Source: Sweltsa coloradensis
Lineage: Eukaryota; Arthropoda; Insecta; Plecoptera; Chloroperlidae
DNA: 64,000 nt
NCBI GenBank assembly: GCA_024449915.1
Contig: JAMZAV010001041.1
Span: 496,001-560,000 of the forward strand
Direction of reading: 5' to 3'
How positions within the stretch are numbered: the first letter of the stretch is position 1; each line of letters opens with the position of its first letter. The notes under the pieces are model-generated. The model made no database searches and was not told where the DNA came from. It saw only the letters and a program-made list of their open reading frames with translations. Shown here piece after piece: positions 1 through 12,079 of this stretch. The translations under genes and the position numbers were made by a program.

Positions 1-541
1 ATGCAGTTTCTCAAGAAGAGAATAACAACAATAATTCTGACAATGAAAATAGTTTCTTTGTAGGATCATTGTCTAGTGAGTCAAAAACACTTGAACAATG
101 TTGGACTCAATCATTGGAGGTACACTCTAAGAAAATCAAGTTTAAACTAGACACGGGGCAGAAGTGAATGGTGAATTCCTTCCAAACTCATAGACCAACT
201 AGGGTTATCAGACAAAGTGACAGACACTAAAATAGTCCTTCTGTCATATGGAACTTTAAAATTAAGCCTAAAGGCAAAATTGAGCTTGTTTGTTCAAAGA
301 GCAACAGAGAATCAGTTAAATTAAGTTTGTAGTAGCAGACACAGATTCACTACCTATACTAGATTAAAAGCATGTGTAGAACTAAACTTAATTCTCGTGT
401 TGGAACTGTCGCACAGCAGATAAATGCATGTCAGTCAAGTGATGAAAAAGCACATAAGTGTGTAGTGGAGAGTGTAAAGCCTTCACCTAAAATTGTGGTG
501 GTTTAAAACTAGCCTTCCATCCACAACTAACCTAACTAAGA

Positions 542-1120
542 ATGAGTTGCTGGAAAATTATAAAGATGTTTTTCAAGGGGTTAGGTCAATTTCCTAAAGA
601 GTACAAAATAGAATTAAAACCTAATTCTGAGGGTGTAATACATCCACCTAGACGTATACCAATCATGTTAAAGCCCAGAGTGAAAGAAGCACTAGATAAG
701 CTAGAAAATCAAGGTATAATAGAAAAGTTGATACAGCTACTGACTGGGTGAACAATTTGGTAATTGTAGAAAAACCAAATGGGTCACTTAGGTTATGTCT
801 AGATCCTATTGAGTTAAATAAGGCAATAAAAAGATGTCATCATATGTTACCAACTGCTGAAGATATAGCTATGAAAATGGCCGGAAAATCAGTTTTTTCT
901 GTCCTCGATCTCAAGGATGGGTTTTTTCAAATAAAAATAGACCCTGAAAGCTCTAAGCTTTGCACATTCAGCACAGTATTTTGGCCGCTATATGTTCAAG
1001 CGTTTACCATTTGGTATTTCAAGTGCGCCGGAGGTGTTTCAAAAAGCAAATGAAGACATCTTGGTGACATTGCTGGGTGTACACATCATTTTTTGATGAT
1101 TGTTAATTTCAGCAAGTTCA
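542..1120 (+). pseudogene. Reverse transcriptase remnant of gypsy element A
   Basis: Two overlapping open stretches (542-751 and 748-1053) make up the start of an RT domain that would copy element RNA into DNA. Recognisable pieces are the entry region (ELKPNSEGVIHPPRRIP), VEKPNGSLRLCLDP and the first catalytic block FSVLDLKDGFFQIKID. The frame changes at about 745 and again after about 1000. A sequence reading FFDD near 1088-1100 stands where the YxDD catalytic box is expected, but it is in a broken frame. The thumb and connection region to 1296 is also disrupted. Family assignment is firm; activity is very unlikely. Confidence 0.88.
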
Positions 1121-1296
1121 GAAGCTGAACATGATAAAATCTTGCTTGAGGTTTTGGAAAGGGCAAGAACCAACAATGTAAGTTTTAATGAAAACAAAGT
1201 TTCAGTTCAAAGTAAGGGAAGTTCAATATGTTGGACATGTCATATCAGAGGATGGCCTCAAACCTAATGAAAATCGTATCAAGGCTATAACAAAAC

Positions 1297-2094
1297 ATGC
1301 CAACTCCCAAATCTAAAAAAGATCTAATGCGATTTCTGGGCATGGTTAAATACCTAGCCAAGTTCATTCCTAACATGAGTCAGTCGACTAAACACTTACG
1401 TGATCTACTTAAAGATAACGTTGAGTTCCATTGGGATGCAAATCATGACAAAGCACTGTCTGAGCTCAAACTTAAACTGTGTAACGCACCCGTCCTAAGC
1501 TTTTATGATGCGTCACAACCTTTATGCATTCAAACCGATGCCTCTAAAGACGGATTGGGTTGTTGTTTGATGCAAAACAATCATCCAATCGCTTATGCTT
1601 CTCGAGCTTTGACAGATGCAGAAGTTAGATATGCTCAAATTGAAAAAGAATTACTGGCAATAGTGTTCTCTTGTGAGAAATTTCATGAATACATATATGG
1701 TCAGGTAATCGAAGTCCAGTCAGACCACAAACCATTAGAGTCAATCCTAAAAAAAGATATCAATTTGACAACATCGCGCCTGCAGCGTATGCTCCTAAAG
1801 CTACTGCGCTATCAACTAGTTGTTACTTACGTTCCAGGAAAATTGATGTTCCTCGCAGACACGTTGTCGAGAGCGTATTTAATAGAACCAGTAACTTCAG
1901 ACCCAGAAATGGATGTAGTAGTCCATGCTATCAGCAAGTATTTGCCTGTATCTAATGATCGTAGAGTAGCACTACAAGAAGCCACTAAAGATGACCAAGC
2001 CTTGCAAAATCTAATTAGATTAAACGCAGAAGGTTGGCCAGTTACAAACATAAGTGTCCAGAAATGTCAGAATTTATTGGCACAGAAAACATGA
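1297..2094 (+). pseudogene. RT connection plus RNase H domain of gypsy element A
   Basis: This is the longest open stretch of element A (265 codons). Residues 1-60 are the end of RT/connection (RFLGMVKYLAKFIPNMS). Residues 70-200 are an RNase H domain, which removes RNA from RNA-DNA hybrids. Its acidic residues are visible: D81 in CIQTDASKDG, E118 in EKELLAI and D143 in QSDHKPLE. VTYVPGKLMFLADTLSRAY closes the domain, as is usual in gypsy polyproteins. The start shown is merely the first Met after a frame break; the real protein was a polyprotein. The domain itself looks intact. Confidence 0.9.
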
Positions 2095-2738
2095 CATTAC
2101 CGTAGATGATGGTCTAGTTTTTGTTGAAAATAAACTCATAGTGCCTCTGTCTCAAAGACAGATAATTCTCAATGTAATCCATGAAAGCCATCAAGGCATT
2201 GCAAAGTCAAAAGCAATGATTCGACCAACATTGTATTGGCGGGAATCAATGCTGACATAGAACAAACTGTTCTAAACTGTAGGGTATGTGAACAACATCG
2301 GGCTTACAATCAAAAAGAGCCTCTAATACCTCATCCTGTTCCAGAACGATGTTGGGAAACAGTGTGTTTGTGACTATTTGATCTAAATCATAAACAATAC
2401 ATAGTTGTTACTGAATTACTATAGTAAGTGGTTGGAAATATTACAGGTAGTGTCAAAGACAGCACGCGAAACTATTCAGAAGCTTAAATCTTTATTTGCA
2501 CGATTTGGCATACCAGATAAAATCATGTCAGACAACATGCCATTCGCGAGCAATGAGTTCAAAGCATTTGCAAGTTGAGTGGGGCATAAACTTAATCACG
2601 TCTAGCCCTCACTATCCGAAGTCGAACGGATTAGCTGAACGCTCAGTTCAGACGGCTAAGAGCATGATTAAAAAAATGGCAGAAGATGGAAAAGATATCC
2701 ATGTAGCACTATTAAACTATAGAAAACACTCCAGGTAG
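2054..2738 (+). pseudogene. Integrase remnant of gypsy element A
   Basis: Residues of the N-terminal HHCC zinc module are visible: VIHESHQG at about 2180-2205, then CRVC near 2276-2290 in another frame. The catalytic core is partly recognisable. SDNMPFASNEF holds the second Asp, and SSPHYPKSNGLAERSVQTA holds the Glu of a D,D,E core (2496-2738). The region of the first Asp (about 2370-2440) is broken by stops and probably small deletions. The job would be inserting element cDNA into the genome. Non-functional. Confidence 0.85.
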
Positions 2739-3240
2739 CAGGACTTTCTATGTCACCTGCTCAGCTATTGCTGAATAGACGTCTAAAAACTAAGCTGCCG
2801 GTAACATTTCCACTATTAGAGTCTTCTCTTCCCGTTAATGTAAGAGAGGAGATAAAGAAAAAGCAAAACTATCATGAAAACTGTTCATGACCGAGGGGCA
2901 AGAGAGCTAAAGCCATTGTCACCAGGACAAAATGTTTGCATTAGAAAGAATAAGGAATGGCAACCTGCCATTTGTAGTAGATAAGCATAGCGCACCTAGA
3001 TCATATATAGTTAACACATCAGAAGGAAGTATGCTTAGGAGAAATAGAAGAGATATTCTTGAGTCAAGGCATACCATGGTTAACAATAATCATAATGATC
3101 AGTACTTTGATGTTGATGACAATCACGACAGCCTCACTGTTGAGCCAGAGATAGTCCGGTCCTAAACCAACAAAGGTACTCACCTAGGCCCAGACGTGCT
3201 ATCAGGCGTCCTATTAGATTTAATGATTACTTGTTAGTAT
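2739..3240 (+). pseudogene. Integrase C-terminal region of gypsy element A
   Basis: The open stretch 2932-3165 and the frame-broken sequence before it carry the usual tail of a gypsy integrase: a basic linker, a short segment resembling a DNA-binding module (GQNV..RKN..W near 2920-2955) and a polar C-terminus ending in SRPRRAIRRPIRF-like wording near 3180-3225. No catalytic motif lies here. It is assigned from position between the integrase core and the polypurine tract. The frame is shifted several times. Confidence 0.6.
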
Positions 3241-3380
3241 GTATCTTTAAAGTATTCTTTAATATTGTGAACATAGTAGACATTGTGATTCAGTTGAATA
3301 TAAAATAACTTTGTATTTTCAATAACAGTGTACTACTGTAATTTAATTAATATTATAACATGTAATCTGGTGAATGCTAA

Positions 3381-3628
3381 CTCAGAGGGGAGGTGTTGTG
3401 TATTTGAATTGTGTTTAAATTACGAGCCCATCAAGAGCTGCTACCTGGCGGCCGTCTCTAGAACTACCAGGCATCACAGACGAGACGCAATGGCTGACTA
3501 GTAGAAACACACTCAAATTTACTGTACCAAGTAATTAATAAATAATACTGTCGGTAGAATCATATTCACGTGTTAGACTATTTTATTATTCAATATTATA
3601 AACCCACGCGCAATATACGACATACCTG
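3381..3628 (+). mobile_element. Probable polypurine tract and 3' LTR of gypsy element A
   Basis: A purine run AGAGGGGAGG at about 3383-3393 is followed at 3394 by TGTTGTGTATTTG, a typical LTR start. A polyadenylation-like AATAAATAATA lies near 3537. The 3' limit is uncertain: I place it near 3628, before CCTGGTGGCGAAAAC, which resembles the primer-binding-site region that follows a 5' LTR. If so, a second copy may have been joined here, or this may be a recombined junction. The partner LTR lies outside the window, so the ends cannot be proved. Confidence 0.5.
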
Positions 3629-6600
3629 GTGGCGAAAACTGCAACTGTCCGATCAGTGATAGTCGGAGGAGCGCGCTATGTGCTTACCTGAAGAACACAC
3701 GTCATTCCGTGTTTGTCACTTATAAATATGTACAATCACAGGTACATTGTCGTTGCTCTCCCAAAATGTTGTTAATTGATGATAATCAAAAGCATGGGGG
3801 TGCACCAAAATGATAAAATCGCTCTCAAATATGCGGGATTCGAGACCATGTCCACCAGAATAATATTACTATATTCAGACCTGCGCATGCACCCATGAGA
3901 CACCGAGGATGGCATTTGTATCCATATTACAATTCTCTTATTGTAATATCATAATAAATCATTGGTATTTATAGGCTATATACTAAATATAGACTAACAG
4001 GGTACGATAAATACTTAATCAAATTCAAACCGTCAAGAATGTTCACAACTCATAGTAAACACACACATACAATATCGCTCGCTTTATGGCACTTTTAATT
4101 GAGATATACTTCTTAAGTTTTATTATGATAATTTAATATAAATAGTCATAATAATAACAAAACAATACCTAACAAAAATAATAATAATTGTATTAGGGCT
4201 TATGCACTAATCCCAACTCCTTTTCTACCTTACATAATTAATGTAGTCGTACATATACCGTTTACCGTCATTGTCATTTATTACATAATATTATACATAA
4301 TATCATAATAAATACGATTTATATTATAACAAAAGAATAATTAGTATAATGATATGACCTACAAGATTTTAAAGCTGTCTGCAGAATGACGCGTCATGGC
4401 ATTATTGACATACAAAACAATAATAAAAATAGGCCATCAGCTATTCAATAGGCCTACTTTTAATAAAATGTATATTTAAAAAAAACAGTAGTCCTAAGTG
4501 TGTAGCAGATAAATATATATATATATATAGGCCTACTCCGATTGCGTTTACATTGTAAAACGATGTAGAAAACGTGCAAAACAGTGTAGGGCTATAATTT
4601 GCTAGAAGCTCTTTTGATTTTTAGATATCAAGTAATGGTGGGCAACATTTTCTTGGCAAAATATCATCGATCTTCATCATTCAACATTATTTGATACACT
4701 TGTTTGTGTATTTAATAGTTCAACGGTGTGGTTTGATCTTTTCGAGCTAATATCATCAAATAATCTCTATTATTTGTTGTAATTTAAAACGCCATTTAAT
4801 TCCCGTTTTTAATAAAGCCGATCCCCAAAACTTACGAATTTTACTAATAAAATACGCGGAAGATATGACACAATCAACAATGTTTTCGCAAATGATCAGA
4901 AATGTAAGAAAAATCAAGTTGAACCTAACTGAATATACAGCGCCCGCCGTAAGCAGCTCGCCTCTATCACCGATCGGTCCGACATGTTGCGTTTTAGTGC
5001 TGCCATCTATCTTTGCTTGGAAACGCGTATATAACGAATTGAAAGAATATAAAAATCCTCTTTGCTTGTCACGTATGCTTCTAGTTGTAATTACAAGTTT
5101 GTAGTGTTTTAATGATTTATTTATTTAACGTCCTATCATATACCGTTTTATAAAAAAAACTTGCTTACAAAGGAGGTTTCATCTAATATTATAGTATTGT
5201 AGAAGTATTATAGTAGTATTGTCGTAAGTAATATTGTAGTATTAAGAAGAGGAAAAATGATATTGAAAATCGGAAAATTGTATGCATATAACTATATTCA
5301 ACTCAATGCAGAATCAATGCATATTCAACTTTTGAGTTGGGAATAAAAACGACGTTCCTGAAATTATTAGGATATTTCCATCTTACAGGTTATAATAAAC
5401 CAAACATAAAAACAAGGCAGAGGCAATATTTAAGGTAAATGTTAACAATGATGTTCAATCTGTTCTATTTATTAATGAAGAGTTTGTTTTGATGGTTTGA
5501 TTGTTCATTATGCGAAACCCTGCCTTGTTAAGCCGTTGATTTATCTAAACTGCACTGTCTCGTGACATTGCAAAGGCGGCCCACCATTTCCTAGGCTAGG
5601 ATATAGGTAGGAGGCTTTGCCAAGCGAGTACAATATATATCGCCAAGTAGATGTGACACAAGGCTAAATCTCTGTTTCGTGTGTGTATTCTCGATCTTCC
5701 GTCTGTGATGTATATAAGCTTATGCAATAACGGGGATAATAGAGACGATATGAAGATGAAATATTCGCCACTACAACTTTTACTATGAAGGCAACAGGTT
5801 TATAACGAGAAGTACACCCTCACGTGTACTAGTGCACACGAAAATGGGGGCTTGATATAATAATAGTAACATTGTTTTACGTTCTTAATATTTCCGATAA
5901 ATCGAGATCAGTGTCGTTAAAACTCATTTCAAAAAATGTGTTATGGATTTTGACAAGAAAGTTCTAACATATAACGAACTCTTGGATTTGAACGCCTGAT
6001 ATTAATAACACGTGTACATCATTTCATCATTTACATTTTTCTGTATATTAATTTAATAAAAAACAATCTGGCGTACATCGCATACGCTCTTCCGCATAAA
6101 GCCCTATAGTGCGCTTTCGAGTGTTTGAAGCACCATGAAACGCGAGATGAAATGTATTTTTCGCATCTGTATAATCGGTTTATCTCCCCCCTCTCCCAAA
6201 GGTTGCGAAATGCGGGCTGCAAAACATTACTGCAACACAATATCATGGAAAGTAGGTAATGAATATAATACAAAATCTTTTACAGAGCAAAACTTGAAGG
6301 GCTTGTGTTTGATACAACCATTTTTGCTGCAATGTTACGGCTCGGGAAAAGTAAAAGAGATTTACATTTCTTACTACATTTCCATAATTCTGGCCTAAGC
6401 TTCTAAAAGTATGCCTGCTTATAATGAAATTTAAAGTATGAGTGAGCTGAAGGAGACTGATATTAACCCTAGGTATATTTTTCTGTGTTCTGAAGTAGAC
6501 CATTCTAAACTATTTTCTTCTTAACTTCAGTCCAGCATTATATTTCACATGCTTCCAATCATTCTTAGCCAACGTTTCTATGAATTTATCAAACGCAAAC

Positions 6601-7999
6601 ACAACTTTCGTTTGTGCTCACTAAAAACAAACATCGTCTTCTATTTAACGATTTTAGCCAATTATCAAGGAAGTATAAACAGCTGCGCAAATCAGCAGAA
6701 TCCAAGATGTCCGCCGCAAATTTGTTTATACAGCACTTTTTATTCTGCGTCCATGATTTAGCCCCCTCTCCCCGCTCATTACAATAGCCGAGTAAAACGT
6801 CTTATGTTAATTGGAAATTACTACTTGAGATTTATTTAAATACATATATTTGTTTTTGTCACCTAATTCACATATTAATAAATTGTCATTATGGTTAGCA
6901 AATGAGTGGTAAAGTAGACAATGCTCTGTCTTATTCAGGGACTAAGATTGGCGAACCACGATTGTATTTATACATCAACTACTCGGATATGTGCGCGATT
7001 AGCCGTTACTGTGCATCGACTAGTGGGTGCATGCACATAGTCCGTACTGGTTCAGTCGCTATATAGAGTTGTTGTGCCAGTGAGAATTGCATGCCGTGGC
7101 CATACGTAGACATGTCCGTTCTTTCACTAGAGACACGTCAACAAGCCATCACATCGCTCTTACAACCCCTGGGTAATATACCTTGAGTACAGGAACGAAC
7201 CCCTGACCTCAGACTTAAATCTTCTCGTACCATAAAGGGTCGATTTATTAATTCGATTCCACTGAACAATAACTTATTTGTTTTGTAGGCGAAAAGGCGT
7301 GGGAACGATACTATTTTAATTAGAAATGAAAACTAAAAACTCATTGTGGGCCATCAGTTTAGGTTTTGTTAGGTTAGGATGAAATGGCTGAGTGAAAACA
7401 TACACTATGCATACATGATTTCAATTGAACAACACTGTAAACACTTAAGAAAATTACGCTTCTGACATTGGTCCAATCAATATGAAACCAGAGAACGAGG
7501 GTTCGATCTCGCTTGTTGTATTTTCTACTCTTCACTCAACACAAGCTCCCATGTGACTCTTACGGTTCTGGAGCTCAGGCTCAAGGTTTATGGAATCGAC
7601 GCACGAGAGTTTGAATCCCTCAAAAGGCCTATACATTTTAGTAATTGTTCTCACATTCGCGTCTGTTGCCAGCATCACTGAGAGTGCCGAATAGCATAAA
7701 GAAAAAATAATAATACAGCTGCATAACAAACATTTCCACCCTTCAAAGGACTTAGGACGATGCGCTGAAGGCAAATTCCTGTCCGTTCGGCTGACGGCAT
7801 CACTTGTTTGAAATTTTGCACAGCTGCCACGAAGGGGAAACGAAAGTTTTTACAGTCGCTATTTTCTAAAAAAAAAAATCGACATGTCAAAACAATAAGT
7901 TGATTTTCTCGATTTTGGATTAATTGTGATCGATACTCGGTTTCTTAGTCGCCTGTGGTGTAGCTTATAGCTAGTGCAATGTCACCCCCCTCTTTCTCC
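3629..7999. other. Intergenic DNA without recognisable genes
   Basis: AT-rich sequence with a short (TA)n run near 4513-4529 and scattered short ATTT and AATA runs. The open stretches here (for example 4865-5104, 6135-6398, 6549-6761) are under 90 codons, have no recognisable motif and mostly overlap on both strands. A B-box-like GGGTTCGATCTCGC occurs at about 7499-7512 but has no foldable tRNA around it. Confidence 0.6.
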
Positions 8000-8112
8000 G
8001 AGTTGTATATTCATCACAATCGCTCGTCAATCATCATCCCTCAGTCTCAAGCATCGTCTCGTCTCGTCCCGATAAGAACGAGACGTTAAGCCAGATATCA
8101 ATCAACTTGAAT
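8000..8112 (+). repeat. SINE tail, GAGACGTTAAG family
   Basis: The 3' part reads GAACGAGACGTTAAGCC and then ATATCAATCAA, the ending of many invertebrate tRNA-related SINEs as I know them. Two more copies of the same ending occur in this window: one at about 49062-49107 on the minus strand and one at about 55147-55200 on the plus strand. The upstream limit is not clear. Confidence 0.5.
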
Positions 8113-9134
8113 GAAATTAGTGTAATGTTGAAAACCCCCCGTTTGCTACTTCGATTACTAACGAGGCGAGATTTAAAGCACCGACAATCTGGCTCTATAT
8201 CGCCATCGTGGGAAATCTACTTTAAAAACGGTCCAATGCGCGCGCGTCTAATTCTGATCGGGGAGATTACTAGTTCGATTGTTATTAGCTGGAGTTAACT
8301 TTATTTGCAAATTTCGTTCTCGCTAACTTCTTGCTCTACTTCCCATATTATTATGTAAACGGTTGTCTGAAGGACACGGGGGACTGCACTTTATTCTTTT
8401 ATGTATTTTCCAATTAACTTCAATGATGTTGCAGGGTCTATTATATGGCTGTTGATAACTCAAGTATAGATGAAAATGGGAGCTCGAAGTTTATATGCAA
8501 CGTGTATGTTTTAAATAACTTAGTGCATGGCGAGGTAAAGTCATTTATTTGATAAATAATTGCTGTGTTTACCATTCCAGCTTTCAAGCTTGTCCTATTT
8601 ACTTAACATGTCTATACCTGCTTTATCTATATATTTATGTCGTTCTCTTGATATACGTAGTAATTAAGCTAGCTTACACATGATTGTTATACACGACTTA
8701 CTGAGATATATTGCAATAATTAAATGGTATTATTATAAATATTGACTACGTTGTTTTTAGCTCTACTCTGGTGACATCTTTTCAGTTTCACTTCAGGCCT
8801 CTTCTTTGCGTCCATGCAGTGTAGACTGGAGAGCGCAACCGGAATGTACTTTTCCAGTTTCTGAAACAACTCTTCAGGTCCACAATTAACGAGATGTCTT
8901 GTTGTAATATATTTCGTAAGGCAATTACCGCTCCCTCTCCTCCTAAATGTATTTCAGAGATACGGTTATCTAAGAAGTGATCAGGTCTGATGCATTGCTG
9001 AGCAAACCACTCGGGCAGTAACAGGCTAAATTTACTGCAGCAATTATTATTTGTCGTCCGAGAGTGTATCAAACTCGTAGTAATGTGTGTGTAATATGAA
9101 ATTCATATTTAATAACACATATTTTTACTATTTA

Positions 9135-9302
9135 CTATGGCAACCAATGTGTATGTCGGTACATGTCGCCCAAAAATTTCTTTGTTCTTGAAAATAATAA
9201 TAATGTTTATAATAATAATTTTTATTATTATGGAAGATCAAATATACTTTCAAGGCGTTAATCTTTCGGCGACATGTACCGACATACACATTGGTTCCAT
9301 AG
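9135..9302. mobile_element. Small foldback/MITE-like element with 29-bp perfect arms
   Basis: The arm 9142-9170 (AACCAATGTGTATGTCGGTA... to GCC) is exactly complementary to 9268-9296. Six further bases (CTATGG / CCATAG) extend the pairing beyond a single unpaired base. The roughly 97-bp spacer is AT-rich and non-coding. This is the layout of a non-autonomous foldback or MITE. The superfamily is not clear, and I see no convincing target duplication beside the ends. Confidence 0.75.
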
Positions 9303-10180
9303 ATTCCTGTTACTAAAATAATAACACTTTTTGAGTTTACTCTATTAATGCAACCAATGAATTTATAATGAAATTTAGTAAGTTTCGATTGAAAACGTGA
9401 ATAACAATAACAACGCGTAGCTCGTGTGAGCGTTAAATAATAATAATACAATTTTACATATTTACCGAGGTTGAAACAAAGAGGTCATATTCCCCCCCGC
9501 CCCGGACCGTCCCAATCCGTACTTAATTTTTGTTTAATATTGGGTTTTAATTGTCTTATTTTGTTTTGACAAGAGTTAACCAAGAAGAAAAGTAAATTTA
9601 AGCGGGTTGATGTGTGAATCTTGTGAAATCTAGTCTAGGAAACATATTTCTCTTAACCCATTTACACTTGACTCGGGTTTTTCGTCGAAGTTTGTCTCTG
9701 AACAATTTGTCCTGTGTGCATGTACCTGTGGTTCCCTGGTATTGGCCGACGTGGCAGTAACGTCTCCCCTGTGAGGCCAACTACTCTCCATCTCTCGGCT
9801 CGGACACCGAGGGCAATCGCAAGTACCCCACCAGCCCCGAGCTTTCATAAAGCGTTTCTAACAATCTCTCAAACTATTGGAAACCCATTGTTTCTCTCCG
9901 TGGCCGTCGGAAGCCGAGCCGAGCCGGGCTAACCGGGTCGGCTTTACGACGCGATTCCACTGCTGTCATGCTCGCCATAGAGGTAAAGTGAGCGCTCACA
10001 TGCAACCCCTAAATATGGCGGTGTCGTCCACGTCCACGTAGACGTCGTCGGAGTTTTCCTTTTTAATATCAAACTATTTGTATTTTATGTGTCGTGAAGT
10101 TGCCGCGAATAAAATAAACTGCCTGTAACGGCGAACGTAACGAAATTCAGTTTTTATTTTGTGTTGGCACGCATGCGGAA
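9303..10180. other. Intergenic, partly GC-rich, no gene recognised
   Basis: Contains a C-rich run near 9491-9504 and a moderately GC-rich stretch 9700-9960. Overlapping open stretches of 60-107 codons lie on both strands, but none has a recognisable domain or convincing splice context. Confidence 0.5.
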
Positions 10181-10186
10181 GGTTTA

Positions 10187-10494
10187 TACCCTCTCACACG
10201 CCTGGCGGGGGATAAGAAGGGTTAATATAATTACTAGACTCAATTATCCGGAGATAATATGAATTTATTAGACTACAAAGTCTCACTACACAATACAAAT
10301 AATAATAGGACTATGAAAGCACTACAGGTCGTAACCTGGAGGCTGCTCGCAAGAGACTGGCGTGCCCTACACACATGTGTTGGCGCCAACTCTCCCCCTC
10401 GAGCTTGCACCCTCTGGGCCACCCAAGGATCGTCACACACATCCGGCCTCTCAGGACACATTCCATCCAGTGACATGTTACATGATCTGTCACA
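10187..10494 (-). repeat. 3' LTR of gypsy element B
   Basis: A 308-bp direct repeat of 15497-15804 in which I see no difference on direct comparison. In element orientation it starts TGTGACAGATCATG and ends in GTGAGAGGGTA. The flank beyond 10187 is the target duplication GGTTTA. Confidence 0.96.
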
Positions 10495-10512
10495 TCCTCC
10501 CCTACTAGATTT
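10495..10512 (-). promoter_or_regulatory. Polypurine tract of gypsy element B
   Basis: On the minus strand the sequence ATCTAGTAGGGGAGGA directly abuts the TGTGACAG start of the 3' LTR. This is the position and composition of the plus-strand DNA synthesis primer of LTR elements. Confidence 0.8.
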
Positions 10513-10929
10513 TATGAGAACCATTATAACACATTCAATCCTATTACCTAGTTCAACTAAAATCTAAACACACAAAATACATTTAAGTTCTAATGAATGC
10601 GCATTGCACATAAAATCAAGATGAATACAGGACCTCAATACATACAATAGTGGATTCACATAGAAATTATACTATTTAACATGATAACTCAAAGATCATA
10701 GCACATGTTTATTATATATATAGCCGAACTAAATCTAAACACTTACTTCACACTCTTAGTTCGCCACGCCCTATCTAAAGTCTCAACATGCAAAATATTC
10801 TTGCTTCTACTCAGAGAGCCTTGCATAATTATGAACCACACAAATCTTATAATAATATAACCTAGAATGTACTTATCCACAAAACACATTACCAATCACT
10901 GTAGGTATAGTCAGTTTAAAACCTCATCT

Positions 10930-11859
10930 TTATTGTTTATATAATTTGAGATTCTCTATGTTATGGATACCTTTGTCATTCCCTTCTTCGGACATTATTT
11001 GGTATGCATTCATTCCCACCTGACTAAACACCCTATATGGTCCATTATACACTAGGAAGAACTTCTCTATTTCTTTGTTTGCAGCGTTGGACTGATGTTT
11101 TGCTTTTATCAACACTAACGAGCCCGGGGACAGAGTAATGGGCTGCACCCGTTTGTCATGGTTGTTTTTTCTTCTGGCCGCTTTCGACTGCATCCGAGAG
11201 TTGGCTAGTATAACCTTCTGTTGTGAACTCAATGGAGGTGTAAGTGGGGGCGGAATCTCCAGGAGGTCTGCTATTTTTCTAGTGGGACTCTTACCGAACT
11301 GTAACTCGAATGGCGTGAAGCCCGTGGTCTCATGCGTGGTCACATTGAACCACTCTTCCACTAAAGGTAGGCACTCAGCCCATGCTGTATGCTTGTCATG
11401 GCAAAAAGTGCGAAATACTCTGCCCAACTCCCGCATGACGCGTTCCGTTGGATTACTTTGGGGGTGGCGGATGGATGAATGTAATGGGATAATGTTTTCA
11501 CTCTCAAGAGTCCCATACCATTTACGCGCAGTAAACTGACTACCATGATCTGCAAGTAATTTACTTGGCCTACCCACGGTTGGTATGTAATCTGCAGTTA
11601 GTCTCTTTAGGACCGCGTCTGTAGTAGCTCTCTTCAACGCGTACAACTTGACATGTTTCGAGAACGCGTCGAGAAACACTAGGACAAAGTTGACGCCGCC
11701 CCTCCCTTGAGGTAGTGGCCCATACAAATCAATCGTGATTAATTGATTAGGGGCCGTTGCTATCACGTGTCCCATTTCCCCAGATAACCCTTTGTTGGAA
11801 TGTTTAGCCCGCTGGCAAATGTCACATGCGCGCGTCACTCGTACCACGCTACGTCGCAT
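10930..11859 (-). CDS. Integrase domain of gypsy element B
   Basis: The open stretch is 309 codons and forms the C-terminal part of pol, which inserts element cDNA into the host genome. It shows the CC half of the zinc module (C12, C15 in ACDICQRAKH) and a D,D,E core: D44 in ITIDLYGPLP, D104 in LLADHGSQFT and E139 in QSNPTERVMRELG. A GPY/F-type C-terminal module (VYNGPYRVF) follows near residue 270. The His pair of the zinc module must lie upstream, where the frame breaks (11943-12134). The start given is only the first Met after that break. The catalytic core looks undamaged. A 400-bp tail without coding precedes the polypurine tract. Confidence 0.92.
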   Translation of the reverse strand: MRRSVVRVTRACDICQRAKHSNKGLSGEMGHVIATAPNQLITIDLYGPLPQGRGGVNFVLVFLDAFSKHVKLYALKRATTDAVLKRLTADYIPTVGRPSKLLADHGSQFTARKWYGTLESENIIPLHSSIRHPQSNPTERVMRELGRVFRTFCHDKHTAWAECLPLVEEWFNVTTHETTGFTPFELQFGKSPTRKIADLLEIPPPLTPPLSSQQKVILANSRMQSKAARRKNNHDKRVQPITLSPGSLVLIKAKHQSNAANKEIEKFFLVYNGPYRVFSQVGMNAYQIMSEEGNDKGIHNIENLKLYKQ

Positions 11860-12079
11860 ATCGCGCCAATAAAAATGTTACTGACAGCAACTTATAAGTT
11901 TTGTAAGACCCCACATGTCCAAAACTTCATGAAAACCCTTTATTACGTCTGTCTGATCAACTGCGGGAACCATCGCGCGCCAATACGTATCATTCTTCCC
12001 TCGATGGTACAATACGTCCGGAATAACAAATACTTCCGGTCGCCGACCTTACCCACTGCCTCGAGCTGTTGTTGCCGAA

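Larger units (their letters stand above)
1..3628 (+). mobile_element. Ty3/gypsy LTR retrotransposon A, 5'-truncated and decayed
   Basis: Remnants occur in the order protease, reverse transcriptase, RNase H, integrase, which is the Ty3/gypsy order, and a probable 3' LTR follows. The window opens inside the element, so its 5' LTR and gag lie outside. Near 136-175 a short stretch translates as KFKLDTG and then breaks; it matches the aspartic-protease active site. Stops and frame changes interrupt every domain, so this copy cannot make a working polyprotein. It is distinct from the minus-strand gypsy element at 10-16 kb: the RT and RNase H wording differs and the decay is greater. Confidence 0.9.

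Noticed and set aside
10259..10567. Plus-strand open stretches of about 100 codons in both LTR regions (also 15569-15865)
   Set aside because: They lie in the LTRs of a minus-strand element and repeat simply because the LTRs do.
11138..11539. 133-codon plus-strand open stretch
   Set aside because: It lies opposite the integrase gene of element B and has no recognisable domain of its own.
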